A stretch of DNA of 64,000 bases from NCBI RefSeq assembly GCF_040802235.1, contig NC_133164.1:90202302-90266301 (forward strand). The letters are read 5' to 3'. A program made the translations under genes and the position numbers. Source of the DNA: Manis javanica (lineage: Eukaryota; Chordata; Mammalia; Pholidota; Manidae). Below are positions 1 through 13,600 of the stretch, piece by piece (within the stretch, counting starts at the first letter, position 1; each line of letters begins with the position of its first letter). The notes under the pieces are model-generated. The model made no database searches and had not been told where the DNA came from. It saw only the letters and a program-made list of their open reading frames with translations.

Positions 1-2100
1 ACAAGGCACCCAGATTGGCAAAGAAGTCAAACTGTCACTATTGGCAATGACATGAAATTGTGCATAAAAAACCCTAAATTATCCACTCCAAAACTACTAG
101 ATCTAATATCTGAATTCAGCAAAATTGCAGGATACAAAATTAATACATAGAAATCTGTCTTTCCAATACAATAACGATGAACTAGCAGAAAGAGAAATCA
201 GGAAAACAATTCCATTCACAATTGCATCAAAAAGAATAAAATACCTAGGAAAAAAACTTAACCAAGGAAGTGAAAGACCTATACCTTGATAACTACAAGA
301 CATTCTTAAGAGAAATTAAAGAGGACACTAACAAATGGAAATTCACCCCATGCTCTTGGCTAGGAAGAATTAATATTGTCAAAACAGCCATCCTGCCCAA
401 AGCAATATACAGATTCAATGCAATCCCTATCAAAATACCAACAGCATTCTTCAATGAACTAGAGCAAATACTTCTAAAATTCATTATGGAACCACAAAAG
501 ACAAATAGTCAAAGCAATCCTGAGAAGGAAGAATAAAGTGGGGGGATTACACTCCCCAAGTTCAAGCTCTACTACAAAGCCACAGTAATCAAGACAATTT
601 GGTACTGGCACAAGAACAAACCCACAGACCAGTGGAACAGACTAGAAAGCCCAGATATAAACCCAAGTATATATGGTCAATTAATATACAATAAAGGAGC
701 CATGGATATACAATGGGAAAATGACAGCCTCTTCAGCAGCTGGTGTTGGCAAAACTGAACGGCTACATGCAAGAGAATGAAACTGGATTATTGTCTAACC
801 CCACACACAAAAGTAAACTCAAAATGGATAAAAAATGTGAATGTAAATCATGAAACCATAAAACTCTTAGAAGAAAACATAGGCAAAAATCTCCTCAGTA
901 TAAACAGGAGCAACTTTTTCCTGAATGCATCTCCTTGGGCAAGGGAAACAAAAGCAAAAATGAACACATGGGACTACATCATGCTGAAAAGCTTCTGTAC
1001 AGCAAAGGACACCATCAGCAGAACAAAAAGGCATCCTACAGTATGGGAAAATATATTTGTAAATGACATATCCAACAAGGGGGTAAAATCCGAAACATAA
1101 AAAGAACTCACATGCCTGAACACCCAAAAAGCAAATAACCCTATTTAAAAATGGGCCTAGAATATGAACAGACACTTCTCCAAAGGAGAAATTCATATGG
1201 TCAACAGGCACATGAAAAGATGCTCCACATCACTAATTATCAGGGAAATGTAAATTAAAACCACAATGAGATATCACCTCACATCAGTTACTCTGGGCAA
1301 CATAGAAAAGACTAGGAACACAAATGCTGGTGAGGATGCAGAGAAAGGGGAACCCTCCTATACTCCTGTTGGGAATGTAAACTAGTTTAACCATTGTGGA
1401 AAGCAACATGGAAGTTCCTCAAAAAACTAAAAATAGAAATACCATTTGACCCAGAAATTCCACTCCTAGGAATTTACCCCAAAAAAAACAACTTCTCAGA
1501 TTCAAAAAGACATATGCACCCTTATGTTTATTGCAGCACTATTTACAATAGCCAAGATATGGAAGCAACCTAAGTGTCTGTCAGTAGATAAATAAAGATG
1601 TGGTACATATACACAATGGAATACCATTCAGCCATAAGAAAGAAACAAATCCTACCATTTGCAACAGCATGAATGGAGCTTGAGGGTATTAGGCTCAGTG
1701 AAATAAGTCAGGCAGAGAAAGACAAATACCAAATGATTTCCCTCATTTGTGGAGTATAACAACAAAGCAAAACTGAATGCACAAAATAGCAGCAGACTCA
1801 CAGACTTCAAGAAGGGACTAGTGGTTACCAAAGAGGAGGGGTTGGGGAGGATGGGTGGAGAGGGAGGGTGAGGGGGATTGTGGAGTATCATGATTGGTGC
1901 ACATGGTGTGTGCGGGTCACGGGGAAGACAGTGTAGCTCAGAGAAGACAAATAGGGACTCTGTGGCATCTTACTAGACTGATGGACAGTGACTGCAATGG
2001 GGTATGGAGTCTCGATAATAAGGGTGAATGTAATAACTACATTGTTTTTCTTGTGCAACCTTCATAAGAATGTAAACTAATGATACCTTAATAAAAAATC
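1..2100 (+). mobile_element. L1 3' part (ORF2 RT to 3' UTR), degenerate
   Basis: The first bases already lie inside the L1 ORF2 reverse-transcriptase domain, so the 5' part is outside the window. The segment follows the same order as the complete L1 at 15056: RT palm and thumb, the ORF2 C-terminal region, then the last ORF2 segment before a G-rich 3' UTR. It ends in an AATAAA-rich tail near 2097. Several frameshifts and stops break ORF2; the longest pieces are at 270-536 and 777-1100. The retrotransposon is dead. Confidence 0.92.
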
Positions 2101-3840
2101 TACATATATAGGGAAAGACTCAAAAAGATAAAAATTATACTTTTCTAGATGGTGCCATCTTAACTTTTATTGAGAACACTTCAATAGGAATGTTCAACTT
2201 TGGTCACTAATGTAAACTACAGGATAAGGTATATTTAAACACCAATAATCAACTTTTTGATGTTTTAAGGGACATTTTTTCAGTTTAGACTGATTTATAT
2301 GGGACTGTTAATTCTTTTTCGTTTGGATAATTTTTAATCTAGATTTAAGAATCATTATAAACACATGGAAAAACTGTTCACATTTTTGAGAAATTGGTAA
2401 AAAAAAAAATAGGACTCATATTAACATAGTCAGTTTTAGGTTTTGTGACTCTTTATGCACTTGTAGGATTCCTTTGCTTAATTGCCAGGTAGGAAAATAA
2501 CTTCAGTCCTTAACAAGTAATGAGTAGATAAGACTTCAGTTACATTACGTAATATGGTTGGTCCCATTGATCTGTTGTTAACAAAGACCACTAGGGAAAT
2601 TCTCTTCATGTATCTGTAACACTGCCTTTGAGGACTTAGAAGTTAACTCTTCAATATTAAATTAACTGGAGAGGGCTGTCCTCACTATATACACTCTAAC
2701 TCACAGACATAAGTGTGCTGTGAATGGGCCTTAGCACTAGCCTCAGGAGAACGTGCTTTCTAATAACAGCAATGGAAGCAAGGCAGATTGGATTCAGTTT
2801 AGGTGAGTGAAATAAGGCAGTGCAGGACGCCTCATTCAAGTAATCATTCAAGTCATCCAAGTGCTGGCTGAAACTGAGCTTGCACTCTGCCTTCCATGGC
2901 TGTCTTGTGTGCCCGCACTCTAAATGGGTGAATGAAGCCTGCCACGAACAGCTCTCTTGCTGAGTGGCAGGCGCTCACACGGGTGGTTGTTTATGCAGAA
3001 GCCTTGCAGAGGCAGCCTGGCTGACAGAGAACTGCTTCCGTACAATGGGTAAACTGACTTGGAAGTTTTAAAAGGGTCTTCTTCCCCCCTCCACCCCCCA
3101 CTTGCCTGACTGCCTCACAGCAGCCCAGAGTAAACTGCTCGCTATAAATTGTGCCCCCATGACACAGGCTGTGCCCTGGGATCTATGTGCATATTGGGTG
3201 GCATACGCAAATGACATGTCAGCAAGGGTTCTGTGCAAGCCTCACCACAGCCGGGCGGGGGCTGAGCTCTGAACCTCAGTGCGGCAGTTCAACAGAGAAG
3301 GCTCTGAGGCGTTCTGGTGCCATCAATTTGCTTCTCAGACATACCCTGAATGATGGCTAGATATTGCTCTGGCAAGGTGTGCTACCTATATTTACTTGAA
3401 CTCCCAGATGCAATTATACTGTGAAGAGGTCAACTGCCTAGCCTCAGGGGAAGAGGCAGAGTAAGCTGTGTTCTGCAGAACAATGGAAGCATGACAGGAG
3501 GGCATTCAGTTCAATAGGCCAAACAGCAGGCAGCACAGGAGGCCTCTTTCAAGTAACCTGCTCTTTAAGGATAGTGAAGCTAAATTCAAAACTGCCCTGG
3601 GAATTGTGGCTCTGAGCCTGAGATCTAACCTGTTGATCTAACACTGTACCGAACACCCTTCAGTTCCATGCTCATTTCACATACAGAAAGAAGGATAACC
3701 CAGGGGTCCAGATATGTTGTCTGTGTATGCACTCTAAGTCCCAGAGAGAAGTGTGCTGTGAATAGGACTTCCAACTAGCTATAAGGGTAGATGCTCCTTA
3801 GTTATTGCCCCATGTTTCTGTGGAACTCAGTATAAGTCTG
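2101..3840. repeat. Unassigned, LTR-like sequence with internal duplications
   Basis: No convincing ORF is present. Two blocks are repeated with many differences. The block at about 2690-2850 (CACTCTAACTC..., GTGTGCTGTGAAT...) recurs partly at about 3728-3795, and its second half (CCTCAGG..., CAATGGAAGCA..., TTCAAGTAA) recurs at about 3440-3560. The middle contains a C-rich tract at 3085-3110 and GC-rich sequence near 3250. This looks like remnants of duplicated LTR or other old repeat. I cannot name the family. Confidence 0.35.
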
Positions 3841-4790
3841 TTTTAGAGCATACAATGCACTCCTGCCAGGCTCTGATGTCTTCTTCAAAGGTCAAAGGCA
3901 AGCCCCACCAATGGACTACAGCCCATATTGTCTCTTGCCCATGTGCAACAAATACTGATGTAACCATTGAACTGCATAAGAGGCAGGCTTTCCTTCTAGT
4001 CAATGTACCTAGGCCAAATGATCTGCTTTATCATTTCCTCTGGATACCAGTGGTAAATGACCTGTCACATGATATACTGTAACTGTTTTAGTCTGACTAC
4101 ATGCTCATAAGTCTTACCACAATTCTTGCCTCCAAAGTGGTCAGTGACCAACCAACCAGTTACCATGATACCATGTTGGTAGCCACAGGGTCAAGTCTCA
4201 ATAGATGGCCCATCTGTCAGTGCAGTCAATTATTGGGGAGGGCTCCTGGCAGATCACAAACCACACTGCCCACAACTCTGCCTATTGACTGCTCTTCCCC
4301 TGACCATCTTCTGGCCCTCCATTTTGAGGGCTGTCCACAGCTGGAGCCATCTGTGTAACATGCAGCTCGAAGTGTAGGGGCTTTTCCCTTCTGATAAGGA
4401 ATCTCTGCTACTAATGATTCTAAAGTAAATTTATCCTGATTTTCACTAGTATATGTCACTGGGCCCAATAAGTGTTGGACATTCATGGGGTTACTAGAGA
4501 GGGTGCTACACTGCTGTAGATACACACTGCATGTGGCCAGTGTAGGCATTTGTGCCACACCAGTCCTTAGCATTTGGGTCCAGTCTTGTACCCACCACAT
4601 GATAGGATATTTGGTTATTATCTTTATATGGGTCATTCCAATGGGTTCTGTAGCCAGCAAGGTGTGATATATGAAAGCCAATTGTTTTTCTATCAAGGTG
4701 TATCATACCTCTGCCCCTTTACAGAGCTGTGACCAAAATCTAACAGGTTTGTGAGTTCATTCAAGCCACTGCCAGAGACCTCAGCTATAA
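3840..4790 (-). pseudogene. ERVL-like pol remnant (RNase H to integrase N-terminus)
   Basis: Read on the minus strand, the open stretch 4226-4696 carries the end of reverse transcriptase or connection sequence and a YTDGSS motif typical of the start of a retroviral RNase H domain. Further downstream (about 3980-3840), in shifted frames, is integrase zinc-binding-like sequence: a His-x3-His-like start, then LPLTFEEDI and a Cys-x2-Cys. The order RNase H then integrase matches class III (ERVL-type) pol. Frameshifts and stops are frequent, and no LTR was found beside it. The L1 at 4790 cuts its upstream side. The class assignment is by pattern memory and is moderate. Confidence 0.6.
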
Positions 4791-7018
4791 CATCCATTCA
4801 TGATAAAAACTCTCAACGAAATGGGTATAGAGGGCAAGTACCTCAACATAATACAGGCTATATATGACAAACCAAGAGCCAACATCATACTTAACAGGGA
4901 GAAGCTGAAAGCCTTTCCTTTAAGATAGAGAACAAGACAAGGATGCCCACTCTTTCCACTTTATTCAACATAGTACTGGAGGTCCTCACTGTGGCAATCA
5001 GACAGACAACACAAAGAAATAAAATGCATCCAGATTGGTAAAGGAGTTAAACTGCCCCTGTTTGCAGATGACATGATATTGTACATAAAAAACCCTAAAG
5101 AATCTACCCCAAAATTACTAGATCTAATATCTGAATTCAGCAAAGTTGAAGGATACAAAATCAATACACAGAAATCTGTTGCATTCCTATACACTAATGA
5201 TGAACTAGCAGAAAGAGAAATCAGGAGAGCAATTCCATTAACAATTGCATCAAAAAGAATAAAATATCTAGGAATAAACCAAACCAAAAAAGTGAAAGAC
5301 CTATACCCTGAAAACTACAAGACACTCATGAGAGAAATTAAAGAAGATACCAATAAATGGAAACACATACTGGGCTCATGGATAGGAAGAATTAATATTG
5401 TCAAAATGGCCATCCTGCCTAAAGCAATCTACAGATTCAAAGCAATCTCTATCAAAATACCAACAGCATTTTTCAAAGCTCTACTACAAAGCCACAGTAA
5501 TCAAGACAATTTGGTACTGGCACAAGAACAGACCCATAGATCAATGGAACAGAATAGAGAGCCCAGATATAAACCCAAGCATATATGGTCACTTAATATA
5601 TGAAAAAGGAGCCATGGACATAAAATGGGCAAATAACAGTCTCTTCAACAACTGGTGTTGGCAAAACTGGACAGCTACATGCAAGAGAATGAAACCTGGA
5701 TTATTGTCTATCCCCATACACAAAAGTAAACTCAAAATGGATCAAAGATCTGAATGTAAGTCATGAAACCATAAAACTCTTAGAAGACAACATAGGCAAA
5801 AATCTCCTGAATATAAACATGAGCAACTTTTTCCTGAAAGTATCTCCTCAAGAAAGGGAAACAAAAGCAAAAATGAACACATGGGACTACATCAAGCTAA
5901 AAAACTTCTTTACAGCAAAGGACAACATCAACAGAACAAAAAGGCATCCTACAGTATGGGAGAATATATTTGTAAATGCCATATCTGACAAGGGATTAAC
6001 ATTCAAAATATATAAAGAACTCACATGCCTCAACAACCAAAAAGCAAAAGCAAATAACCCCATTAAAAAATGGGTGGAGGATATGAACAGACAATTCTCC
6101 AAAGAAGAAGTTCATATGGCCAGCAGGCACATGAAAAGATGCTCCACATCACTAATTATCAGGGAAATGCAAATAAAAACCACAATGAGATAATACCTCA
6201 CACCAGTTAGGATGTCATCGAAAAGACTGAGAACAACAAATGCTGGCAAGGATGCGGAGAAAGGGGAACCCTCCTACACCGTTGGTGGGAATGTAAGCTA
6301 GTTCAACCATTGTGGAAAGCAATATGGAGGTTCCTCAAAAAACTAAAAATAGAAATACCATTTGACCCAGGAATTCCACTCCTAGGAATTTACCCAGAGA
6401 ATACAAGTTCTCAGATTCAAAAAGACCTATGCACCCTTATGTTTATCGCAGCGCTATTTACAATAGCCAAGATATGGAAGCAACCTAAATGCCCATCAGT
6501 AGATGAATGGATAAAGAAGATGCGGTACATATACACAATGGAATATTATTCAGCCAAAAGAAAGAAACAAATCCTACCATTTGCAACAACATGGATGGAG
6601 CTAGAGGGTATTATGCTCAGTGAAATAAGTCAAGCAGAGAAAGACAAATACCAAATGATTTCCTTCATCTGTGGAGTATTAACAATGAAGCAAAACTGAA
6701 GGAACAAAATAGCAGCAGACTCACAGACTCCAAGAAGGGACTCCAAGTGGGGGACGGTGGGTGGTGAGGGAGGAAGAAAGGGATTGAGGAGTATTATGTT
6801 TGGAACATATGGTGTGGGGGGGATCATGGGGAAGACAGTGTAGCACAGAGAAGGCAAATAGTGACCGTGGCATCTTTCTATACAGATGGACTGTGACTGC
6901 AATGGGGTATAGGGGAGGGACTTGAAGGTACGGGTGAATGTACTATATTGTTTTTCATGTGAAACCTCCATAAGAGTGTATATCAATAAAACCTTAATAA
7001 AAAAATAAATAAATAAAT
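4790..7018 (+). mobile_element. 5'-truncated L1 with internal deletion
   Basis: Sequence begins inside the ORF2 RT domain and continues through the FADD-containing region (the frame 5073-5603 includes the [10 protein letters not shown] part) to a 3' UTR and an AATAAA/AAATA-rich tail at about 6990-7018. Compared with the complete L1 at 15056, about 110 bp is missing at about 5476: the text jumps from the thumb region (AFF) to the KLYYKA region. Other frameshifts are present. It inserted into the ERVL-like pol remnant on its left side. Confidence 0.9.
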
Positions 7019-7200
7019 AGGGCATATGTGTACTATGGCATATGTGTACAGCCTTAAAAGGAAGGAAACCCTGCCATTTGTAAAAACATGAATGGGTCTT
7101 GTGAGCATTTATGCTAAGTGAAATAAATCAGGTAGAAGAAACAAATGCCATATGGTCTCTCTTCTATGTGAAATCTATAAAAACAAAACAACAATCCTTA
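7019..7200 (+). mobile_element. Old L1 3' end fragment
   Basis: Text matching the last part of ORF2 and the 3' UTR start of older L1s (CCATTTGTAAAAACATGAATGG, then a CATATGGT...TATGTGAAATCT block) follows directly on the tail of the younger L1. A 13-bp direct repeat, GGCATATGTGTAC, sits at its start. Confidence 0.6.
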
Positions 7201-10200
7201 ATTATATAAACAGATCTCTTTTCCATCTGTAGACTGGTCATCCCGTTGGTTGTCTCTTATGCAGACCCCTACACAAGTGACCTCTACCTCAAAACATGGT
7301 GCTTGATTTCAAGTTCCAGGATTACCACAGAGGCATAGAGAGAAAGACAGAAACACAGAGAGAGAACAAAAGAGAGGAAATAATAGGGAAGTGAGAGACT
7401 TATAATGAATATTGTCACACAGCATTGCATCACTGGCCTTATTCTGATGGTCAGAAGCCAGTCACACTAGCCGCTTGAGGATGTGTATATGGTGGTGCTG
7501 GGGAGAGCACTGGGAGCCATTTTGGAGTCGACCCACCTCAAAGATTGCGATGGATCCCATGGGTCTCATTCAAAATATAACATGAAAGAACATCTGAATT
7601 TCCATTAATTTATAATCCTTCATGGTATTAAAACGAGGCCAACTTGGAGGTGACTGTTCCATTTTCACAGGGCTGTAACCCAGGCCTGACTTGCTTGGTG
7701 CTCCACGCTATGTCCCAGGCTTCCTAGCAAATCTCCCATCTCTAATTTTGTGACTTTACTGCATGTGACACCAGTGCTCAGGTGTTAGATATTATCACAT
7801 ATATACCTGATGATGTCCCGAGGAGGTAGATTCTAGCCTGCTCCTCACTGTGCAGGTTGGGAGACTTGGGAGGGCCTTGGAGGTACAGTGATTTTCCCAG
7901 GACACAGAACCAATATGGAAAAGGAGGTCTGAGGTCAGCTGCCTCCCCAAGGAAAACTGCTTTAGCTAATTGTTGTAGTTAAGGAGATGACAAGGAAGGA
8001 GGACAAGCAGTCAACAGCAGAGAGGAGGCTTTTGGTGAGTCTGATTAAAGAAAGGGGCACTGGTAATGGAATCTTAAAAAGTGATTTCACTTCCTTGGAA
8101 ACAGGCTCCAAAAGAACTTAGAACTCAGGTAATCAGGCACCCATATTCTAAAGACAGCCCCCTTTCCAATTAATTTGACCAGAGACATTAAAGAGAACAA
8201 GATGTTCTGTTGCTGTATTCTGACTCTTAGAGACTCTAGCTTGAGGAAAGCCCAGGGTGAGAATCTGTTTTGTTGCTGCAGGCACTGGCTCAGCTCTCAT
8301 TCCCAGCACATCTGCCCACTTGGACGGAGATATTGAGAGGTAACACAGGGCATCCCAGTTCAAGCCGGGACACAGCTGTGATCCCAGATGAGCAGGTCCA
8401 CATTCCTTGTCCCTCATCTTTGTGGGTGTCTTGGTAGGCAAAGAAAGCAAGGGATGAGGGATGGTTCTTTCTCAACAAGGAGCATGTTGTTAGGTGTTGG
8501 AAGTCTGGTGAGGCATATTCATTCCCCAGGTCATGGTGGGCAGCATAAGAAGGTGAGTACCTCCACCCATATGTTAATCCCAAACCTAAAGGTTTTATCT
8601 CATTCCCTCCCTGGTTAGAGTTCCTTACATTGCCCCTCTGTGCCTGAACTTGCAGAAAAAGTTTCTCCTGGGAGTTTCCCCAATGACAATACTCAGGAAT
8701 GTCCCTTATTCTTCCTGGTCTGGCTACTGGACACTGTCTTTGAAGAGCTCTACCCATGGTATAATGGAGGGGTTGACTGATGGATTCACCTACTCCTTAT
8801 ACAAAGGGCAGACGTACTAGGCCATGAGCACTATCCCATGCTGGTCTGAGATGAGAGCAGGAGCAATGGGGTCTCCATATCTAGGACCCCAGGATGAATG
8901 GGTGGGACCAGAACTCACTCTCAAATCTGGGGACTACCCTGGGGCCCTCCCAGTATATTCCCATATGAGCATCCCATAGGCCCATTCCCAAAGGAATCTG
9001 GACCACCACACAGAACCCACCAGCTATGTGGTAGGGTATAAATATACTCTAAATATTTGTTTGAACAGTAGAGAAAAAAATTAAAAGTTGATTTTTCATT
9101 TTGCTACTGTTTTGATGGATTTAACTACCCATTGCATGTGCCTTGTGGAATACTCTACCTGACACCCCTTGCAGACCTTCTTCAAGACTTACATATCACC
9201 ACACTTGATAGGGTTGCTTGTACAAAAAATGGGGGTTGAAATTAAAGTATTTTATATGTTCCTCTGCAAAATATGTCACCCAGAAAATGAATCAAATCAT
9301 TGTAGACTCACCAGTAAAAGAACACTAGACTTACTTATCTTCATAATATCCTATAAAAAAGATCATTTGCCACAGCAATTCAGTTTTTAATTGTTTCACT
9401 TTGACATGATTCTATTCTGTTGCCACTTCAGCAGTGCTGGACCTAATTAGATCATATTTTCTTGCTAGTTCTGCTATAACATAGGACTGCACAGTGGGTT
9501 CAAGACTCCTGATGCCTACTGACCTGGTACTAGACTCTATCTTTGTAGAGATCCACTTAGGATATTTTTGAGGAGCTGATTGACAAATTCAACAACTCCG
9601 TATCTCTAAACACAGGGCAGATGCATCAGGCCAGCAACAGTGGCCAACACTGGTCTGTGGTAAGTGTGGGCACACAGGGTTCTCCACAAGAGAACCTCAA
9701 GATGATTGGGGCAGACCCGGAACCCAGACTCAAAACTAGAAACTTCCTTGTGTTGTTCTTAGGAATGTGGTTTCTCCAGAGCCTTCCCCTCCATGTCAGG
9801 ATCTGACCAAGCCTCAGGTAATTTAGAGGAAATGTTATACTGTCCATGCTTTGGGCAGTTCTTGATATTTACCTGCATGATCTTGAGCAGCCACTTGAAA
9901 TCTCTAACACTCTTTTCTGAATATCTATAGCGGGGAAGTTTGTTGATGACTCACTGGGATAACACTTTTAATAGACACTGTAATACTGGGAGGTGCTATT
10001 GTTCATCAGCTAACAAAATGCCTTGAAGTTATTATTCATTTATAATTCCCCCCAAAATCAAATTGTACTTAAAAAAAAAAAAGAATTTTCTGTACAGGCT
10101 GTCATCTCCCTCCTCTTGCTCAAGTTCCTGGTCTGTGAGTTTCTGGTCTGAGCTCCAGACCCTGATCCTCCTAGTGGCTCCTGGTGATGCTGCTGACTAT

Positions 10201-10250
10201 ATATCTCTCCTTGTCCACCCAATATTAGAAGGAGTCAACCCTGTCCCTGG
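7201..10250. other. No gene identified
   Basis: Only short, unconvincing ORFs occur on both strands. Two short stretches (about 8760-8860 and about 9560-9660) look alike when aligned by eye: each has a GGGCAGA(T/C)G(C/T)A core followed by a similar tail ending in CTGGTCTG. They may be two copies of one old repeat or exon. Nothing else can be assigned. Confidence 0.3.
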
Positions 10251-10256
10251 GTGAGG

Positions 10257-10414
10257 CCTTCGTGATGCCGACCCTTGACACTGCTACAATGGAGAAGCCA
10301 GTAGAATCCCTGGTATGGGACTTCGCAAGTAGAAACCTCTACATCACCATGTTACTGTATAACTCCCAAGCCTGCAACATTGCTCAACATGTCTTCAAAC
10401 AGCTACTCCATAAG
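10257..10414 (+). other. Exon-like open stretch with possible splice donor
   Basis: From about 10262 there is a frame of roughly 50 codons (starting FVMPTLDTAT and ending KQLLHK) that stops at TGA inside AAGTGAGTG, which itself resembles a splice donor (AAG|GTGAGT-like with one base missing). I do not recognise the protein. The upstream sequence at 10090-10250 is pyrimidine-rich. It could be a decayed exon of an unknown gene, or chance. No matching neighbour exon was established. Confidence 0.2.
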
Positions 10415-10435
10415 TGAGTGCAAGGCCCAAAGACA

Positions 10436-10610
10436 GCACAATAGGGATTCTCCTGCCTACTAATTGTGTGTCTGGGGAATATCAATGAATCTCTCTGAGT
10501 TTCACTTTTCTCTTCTGAAAAGATGGTGGTAAGAGGATGAAGCTCCTTGGGTTGTTGTAGGAAATCATGGTATAAGACACAGCAGGTGCTTACACAGGTC
10601 CTGGCTCTGC
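10436..10610 (+). repeat. MIR SINE
   Basis: The order of blocks matches MIR: a TGTGTGTCTGGGGAA region, CTCTCTGAGTTTCACTTTTCTCTTCTGAAAAG in place of the usual cytosine-rich 'CTCAGTTTCC...' block, then GGTTGTTGTAGGAAAT and CAGCAGGTGCTTA. It is diverged, as expected for this ancient family. Confidence 0.6.
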
Positions 10611-13600
10611 AGAAAGTGCTGGACATGCTGTTTCTTCATGGTTATTATTTGTCTCTCTCCAGAGAAGAAGCTGTCTACCAAACCCCTCACTGACCTGTTG
10701 CCTATTTGAGTTTGGGAGAACACACAGAAAAAGCAATATGTTTTTCCATTTGCAGAGATATTTTGAAATTCCATTCAGCTGTTTCTTTTCTTTGTCCTTG
10801 GTGTGGCCAGATTAGGCATCTCTGGGGACAGAGGAGACCCAGGACCGCACATATACTTGGGAAGATTGTTGTTGGGGCTTTTTCATTCAGCAACACTACT
10901 AAGCACCAACTACATGAAGGTACTTTTCTAGTCACAGACAGTTCAGCGAAGGAATCTGATACAATCCCTAGGTATCTATTCTAGTCTGAGAGTCAGACAG
11001 CCCCTCTCTCTAGACATCATAAGCAGTCACAACCACAGTGCATCAGATGTGATGCCCTGGTGTCCTCCCCTAGATGTGAAGGCATTCCCCCTATTGTAAC
11101 CATGGTGATGGACCACAAACACAGGTAAAAACATTAGTAGACTTTGGTCCAGCAGGAGGCCCTCCTGTCTCCACAGAGCAGGGAAGGTGAATATGGAGGC
11201 TTTGAACTAGGGAGGGACTGGCAGGAGTGTCACCTCCCAAGTTTGATTCCCATGGTTGAATGGAGGGTGGGGGCTCCCCCTGCAGGAGGAAATGAGTCAG
11301 AGGACTGTGGATGGAGACCCGGGTCCTTAGGGAAGCAGAGGAGAGGCTGGACTGAGTCAGCCCCTGACAGATCCCCCCATCCACAGCCCTGCGGCCCACC
11401 TTGCAGTTCATCCTCTTCCCTTCCCAGGAGTACATGTTCCTGAAGAACTTCTCATTGCAGACTACCTCCATGAATCATTTGGAGAAGACATGGGAGGAAG
11501 TTTCCAGATGAGTAGGCCTCTCCCGCAAGAGGACCAGGGGAGTGAGGTATCTCCCACATCTATCATTGCCCTTCAGTTAGCTGGAACCTCCTGAGACCTG
11601 GGGACAGGGCCTTGGTTTGTGGGGAGTTTTCAGCCTCCCTGAGAACTTAGCCCACCAGTACTGATTCAGGACTCAGTTTCCTTAAATGTCAGATACTGAG
11701 TTTAATGAAATTGGACATTTTTGAGCATTTATAGCAACAGAACTTCTATGTTCAGATGGAAATCAAAGTGGGCGAAACAGAGCTGCTCAATAGAAATGGG
11801 AATGGAGGCCCCAGGTGACAAACATTAGAGCCCCTCCCCAGGCCACAGAGATGTTATTGCCCAGAGGAAACCAGTAAGAACCCCATCTAACAAGTTTGAA
11901 TCTTTTAGATTCTCAAATACATTGATTTGTAGTTAAATCCCCCACATTCTTAGATTTACCTTTCTTTCTATCCCCTCCCCCTTGATCAATGGCCCTTTCT
12001 AAAATGTCACAGCCATCCAGGAAAGTGATTTACTAAAGGAAATCCTGGGAAGGCTGTACTTTCCCTCCGAAGAGAAAGAGAAGTGCCAGGTCCTGGGGCT
12101 AATCAGGGCTGGGAGGAAGGCACTAGTGTCAAAGGGTTTTCCCTGCTGGATGGTGACATCCTGAAAGCAGAGCCTCAGGAAGCAATATTTAATAGGTCTT
12201 CGACCTATCATATGTCAGGAGGGACAATTTAGTATATCTTTAGACTTCCATTGCCCAAAGGGCAATGATAGTCACCCAGAAGAAACCCACGAAGCAACAA
12301 GGGTCACATATCTTTTGATCTTTTTTAAAACTCATAAGCTACAAAATTTCAGTTTGGTTCTTTTTACTGTTTTGTCTTTGTTGAATTTATCATTTTGTTT
12401 TGTACTGTTTCCTTCATTTTCTTAAATTGTGCTCTCTTGTAGTTCTCTGAGCTGCTTTAGGTGATCACTTTGATGTATTCTATAGTACACTAGGGCAGCT
12501 CACTTTCATTTATGTACTCCATCTTATTGGGCATGTTAGAGCCAATAAAATGAACAAATTCAGCATTCTTTGTACCCTTTCAGAGACACAACACTGCATA
12601 CAGAATGTTTGCTTGGTTGGCCCAAATTAATACACTCCATCTAATCCACCTGCATGGTCCTTCCACCAAACAACTGTTTTCCTTGGTTTTCGTGTATATG
12701 GATTAGGAAATGGATGTTGCTATTTTGGAGTGCAGCGCAACTTGTCCTGGATCACATTTTGTACCTTATGCTTGAGGCCTTCTCAGAATTACACCTACTA
12801 ATAGGTCTAGAATCCAAGAGGGCTGGTAGGTATAGACCCTAAGGAGGATCAGCAGTGTCCTGCAAGGTAATGACTTCAGGGAAGACTGTTACAGAGTTCA
12901 GGAAAAGCAGAGTTAATGCCTCAGATGAAGGTGGGAGGACTTCATCTGCCAGAAAAGCAGTCTCTGCACAATTCTGCAGTTGGAAGTCTCAGCTTAATCA
13001 GGAACTGTCCATATGTCCCCATTCTGATTTTCAGGCCCAATTCCTTCTAGATCATGACATCACTTTCACCAATGTGTGGATAGAATTCAAATTGTATTGT
13101 GATTCAGCCACTTGAAGGATCAGACTCTAGGTTAGGTTTTCAGAAATCTCAGCTCTGAAGCTACAGAATATGAGTTTCCTTCATGGAAGATATAGAAATT
13201 TCCTGTCAACTGAGCGGTGCATGAGTGGGGAATTTTACACCGTTAGCTCATCCTTTTCTTCCCTCATTTAATCAAGTACAATTAGCAAAAATCTAATTTT
13301 ATTACATTGGTTAGTTTGTCAAAGATGATCTAAAGTGTCAAATGTATAATCACCCAGAACCTTGTTTTTCATAAGTATTTGATTAGGAATATCCAATGGT
13401 GATATTTTGTAATTTGTGTTTTCCCACATCCTGCATTGGACTATCAATGGACTTAACATTGGAAATATGGTCATTAGTGCCTTTAAATTTAATCACATTA
13501 AAGAACCAATTCTAGAAACCACAAAACCATTTGAGAAAACACATCTTTAAGATTCTGGTGGAAATCTATTTACCTGGCCACCACCCAGGACAACCCTGAA

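Noticed and set aside
8290-8757. 155-codon minus-strand ORF
   Set aside because: No recognisable domain, overlapping open frames on both strands, and no supporting neighbours.
11091-11471. Minus-strand ORF of 126 codons with an overlapping plus-strand ORF
   Set aside because: Both strands open in a GC-rich patch; no domain recognised.
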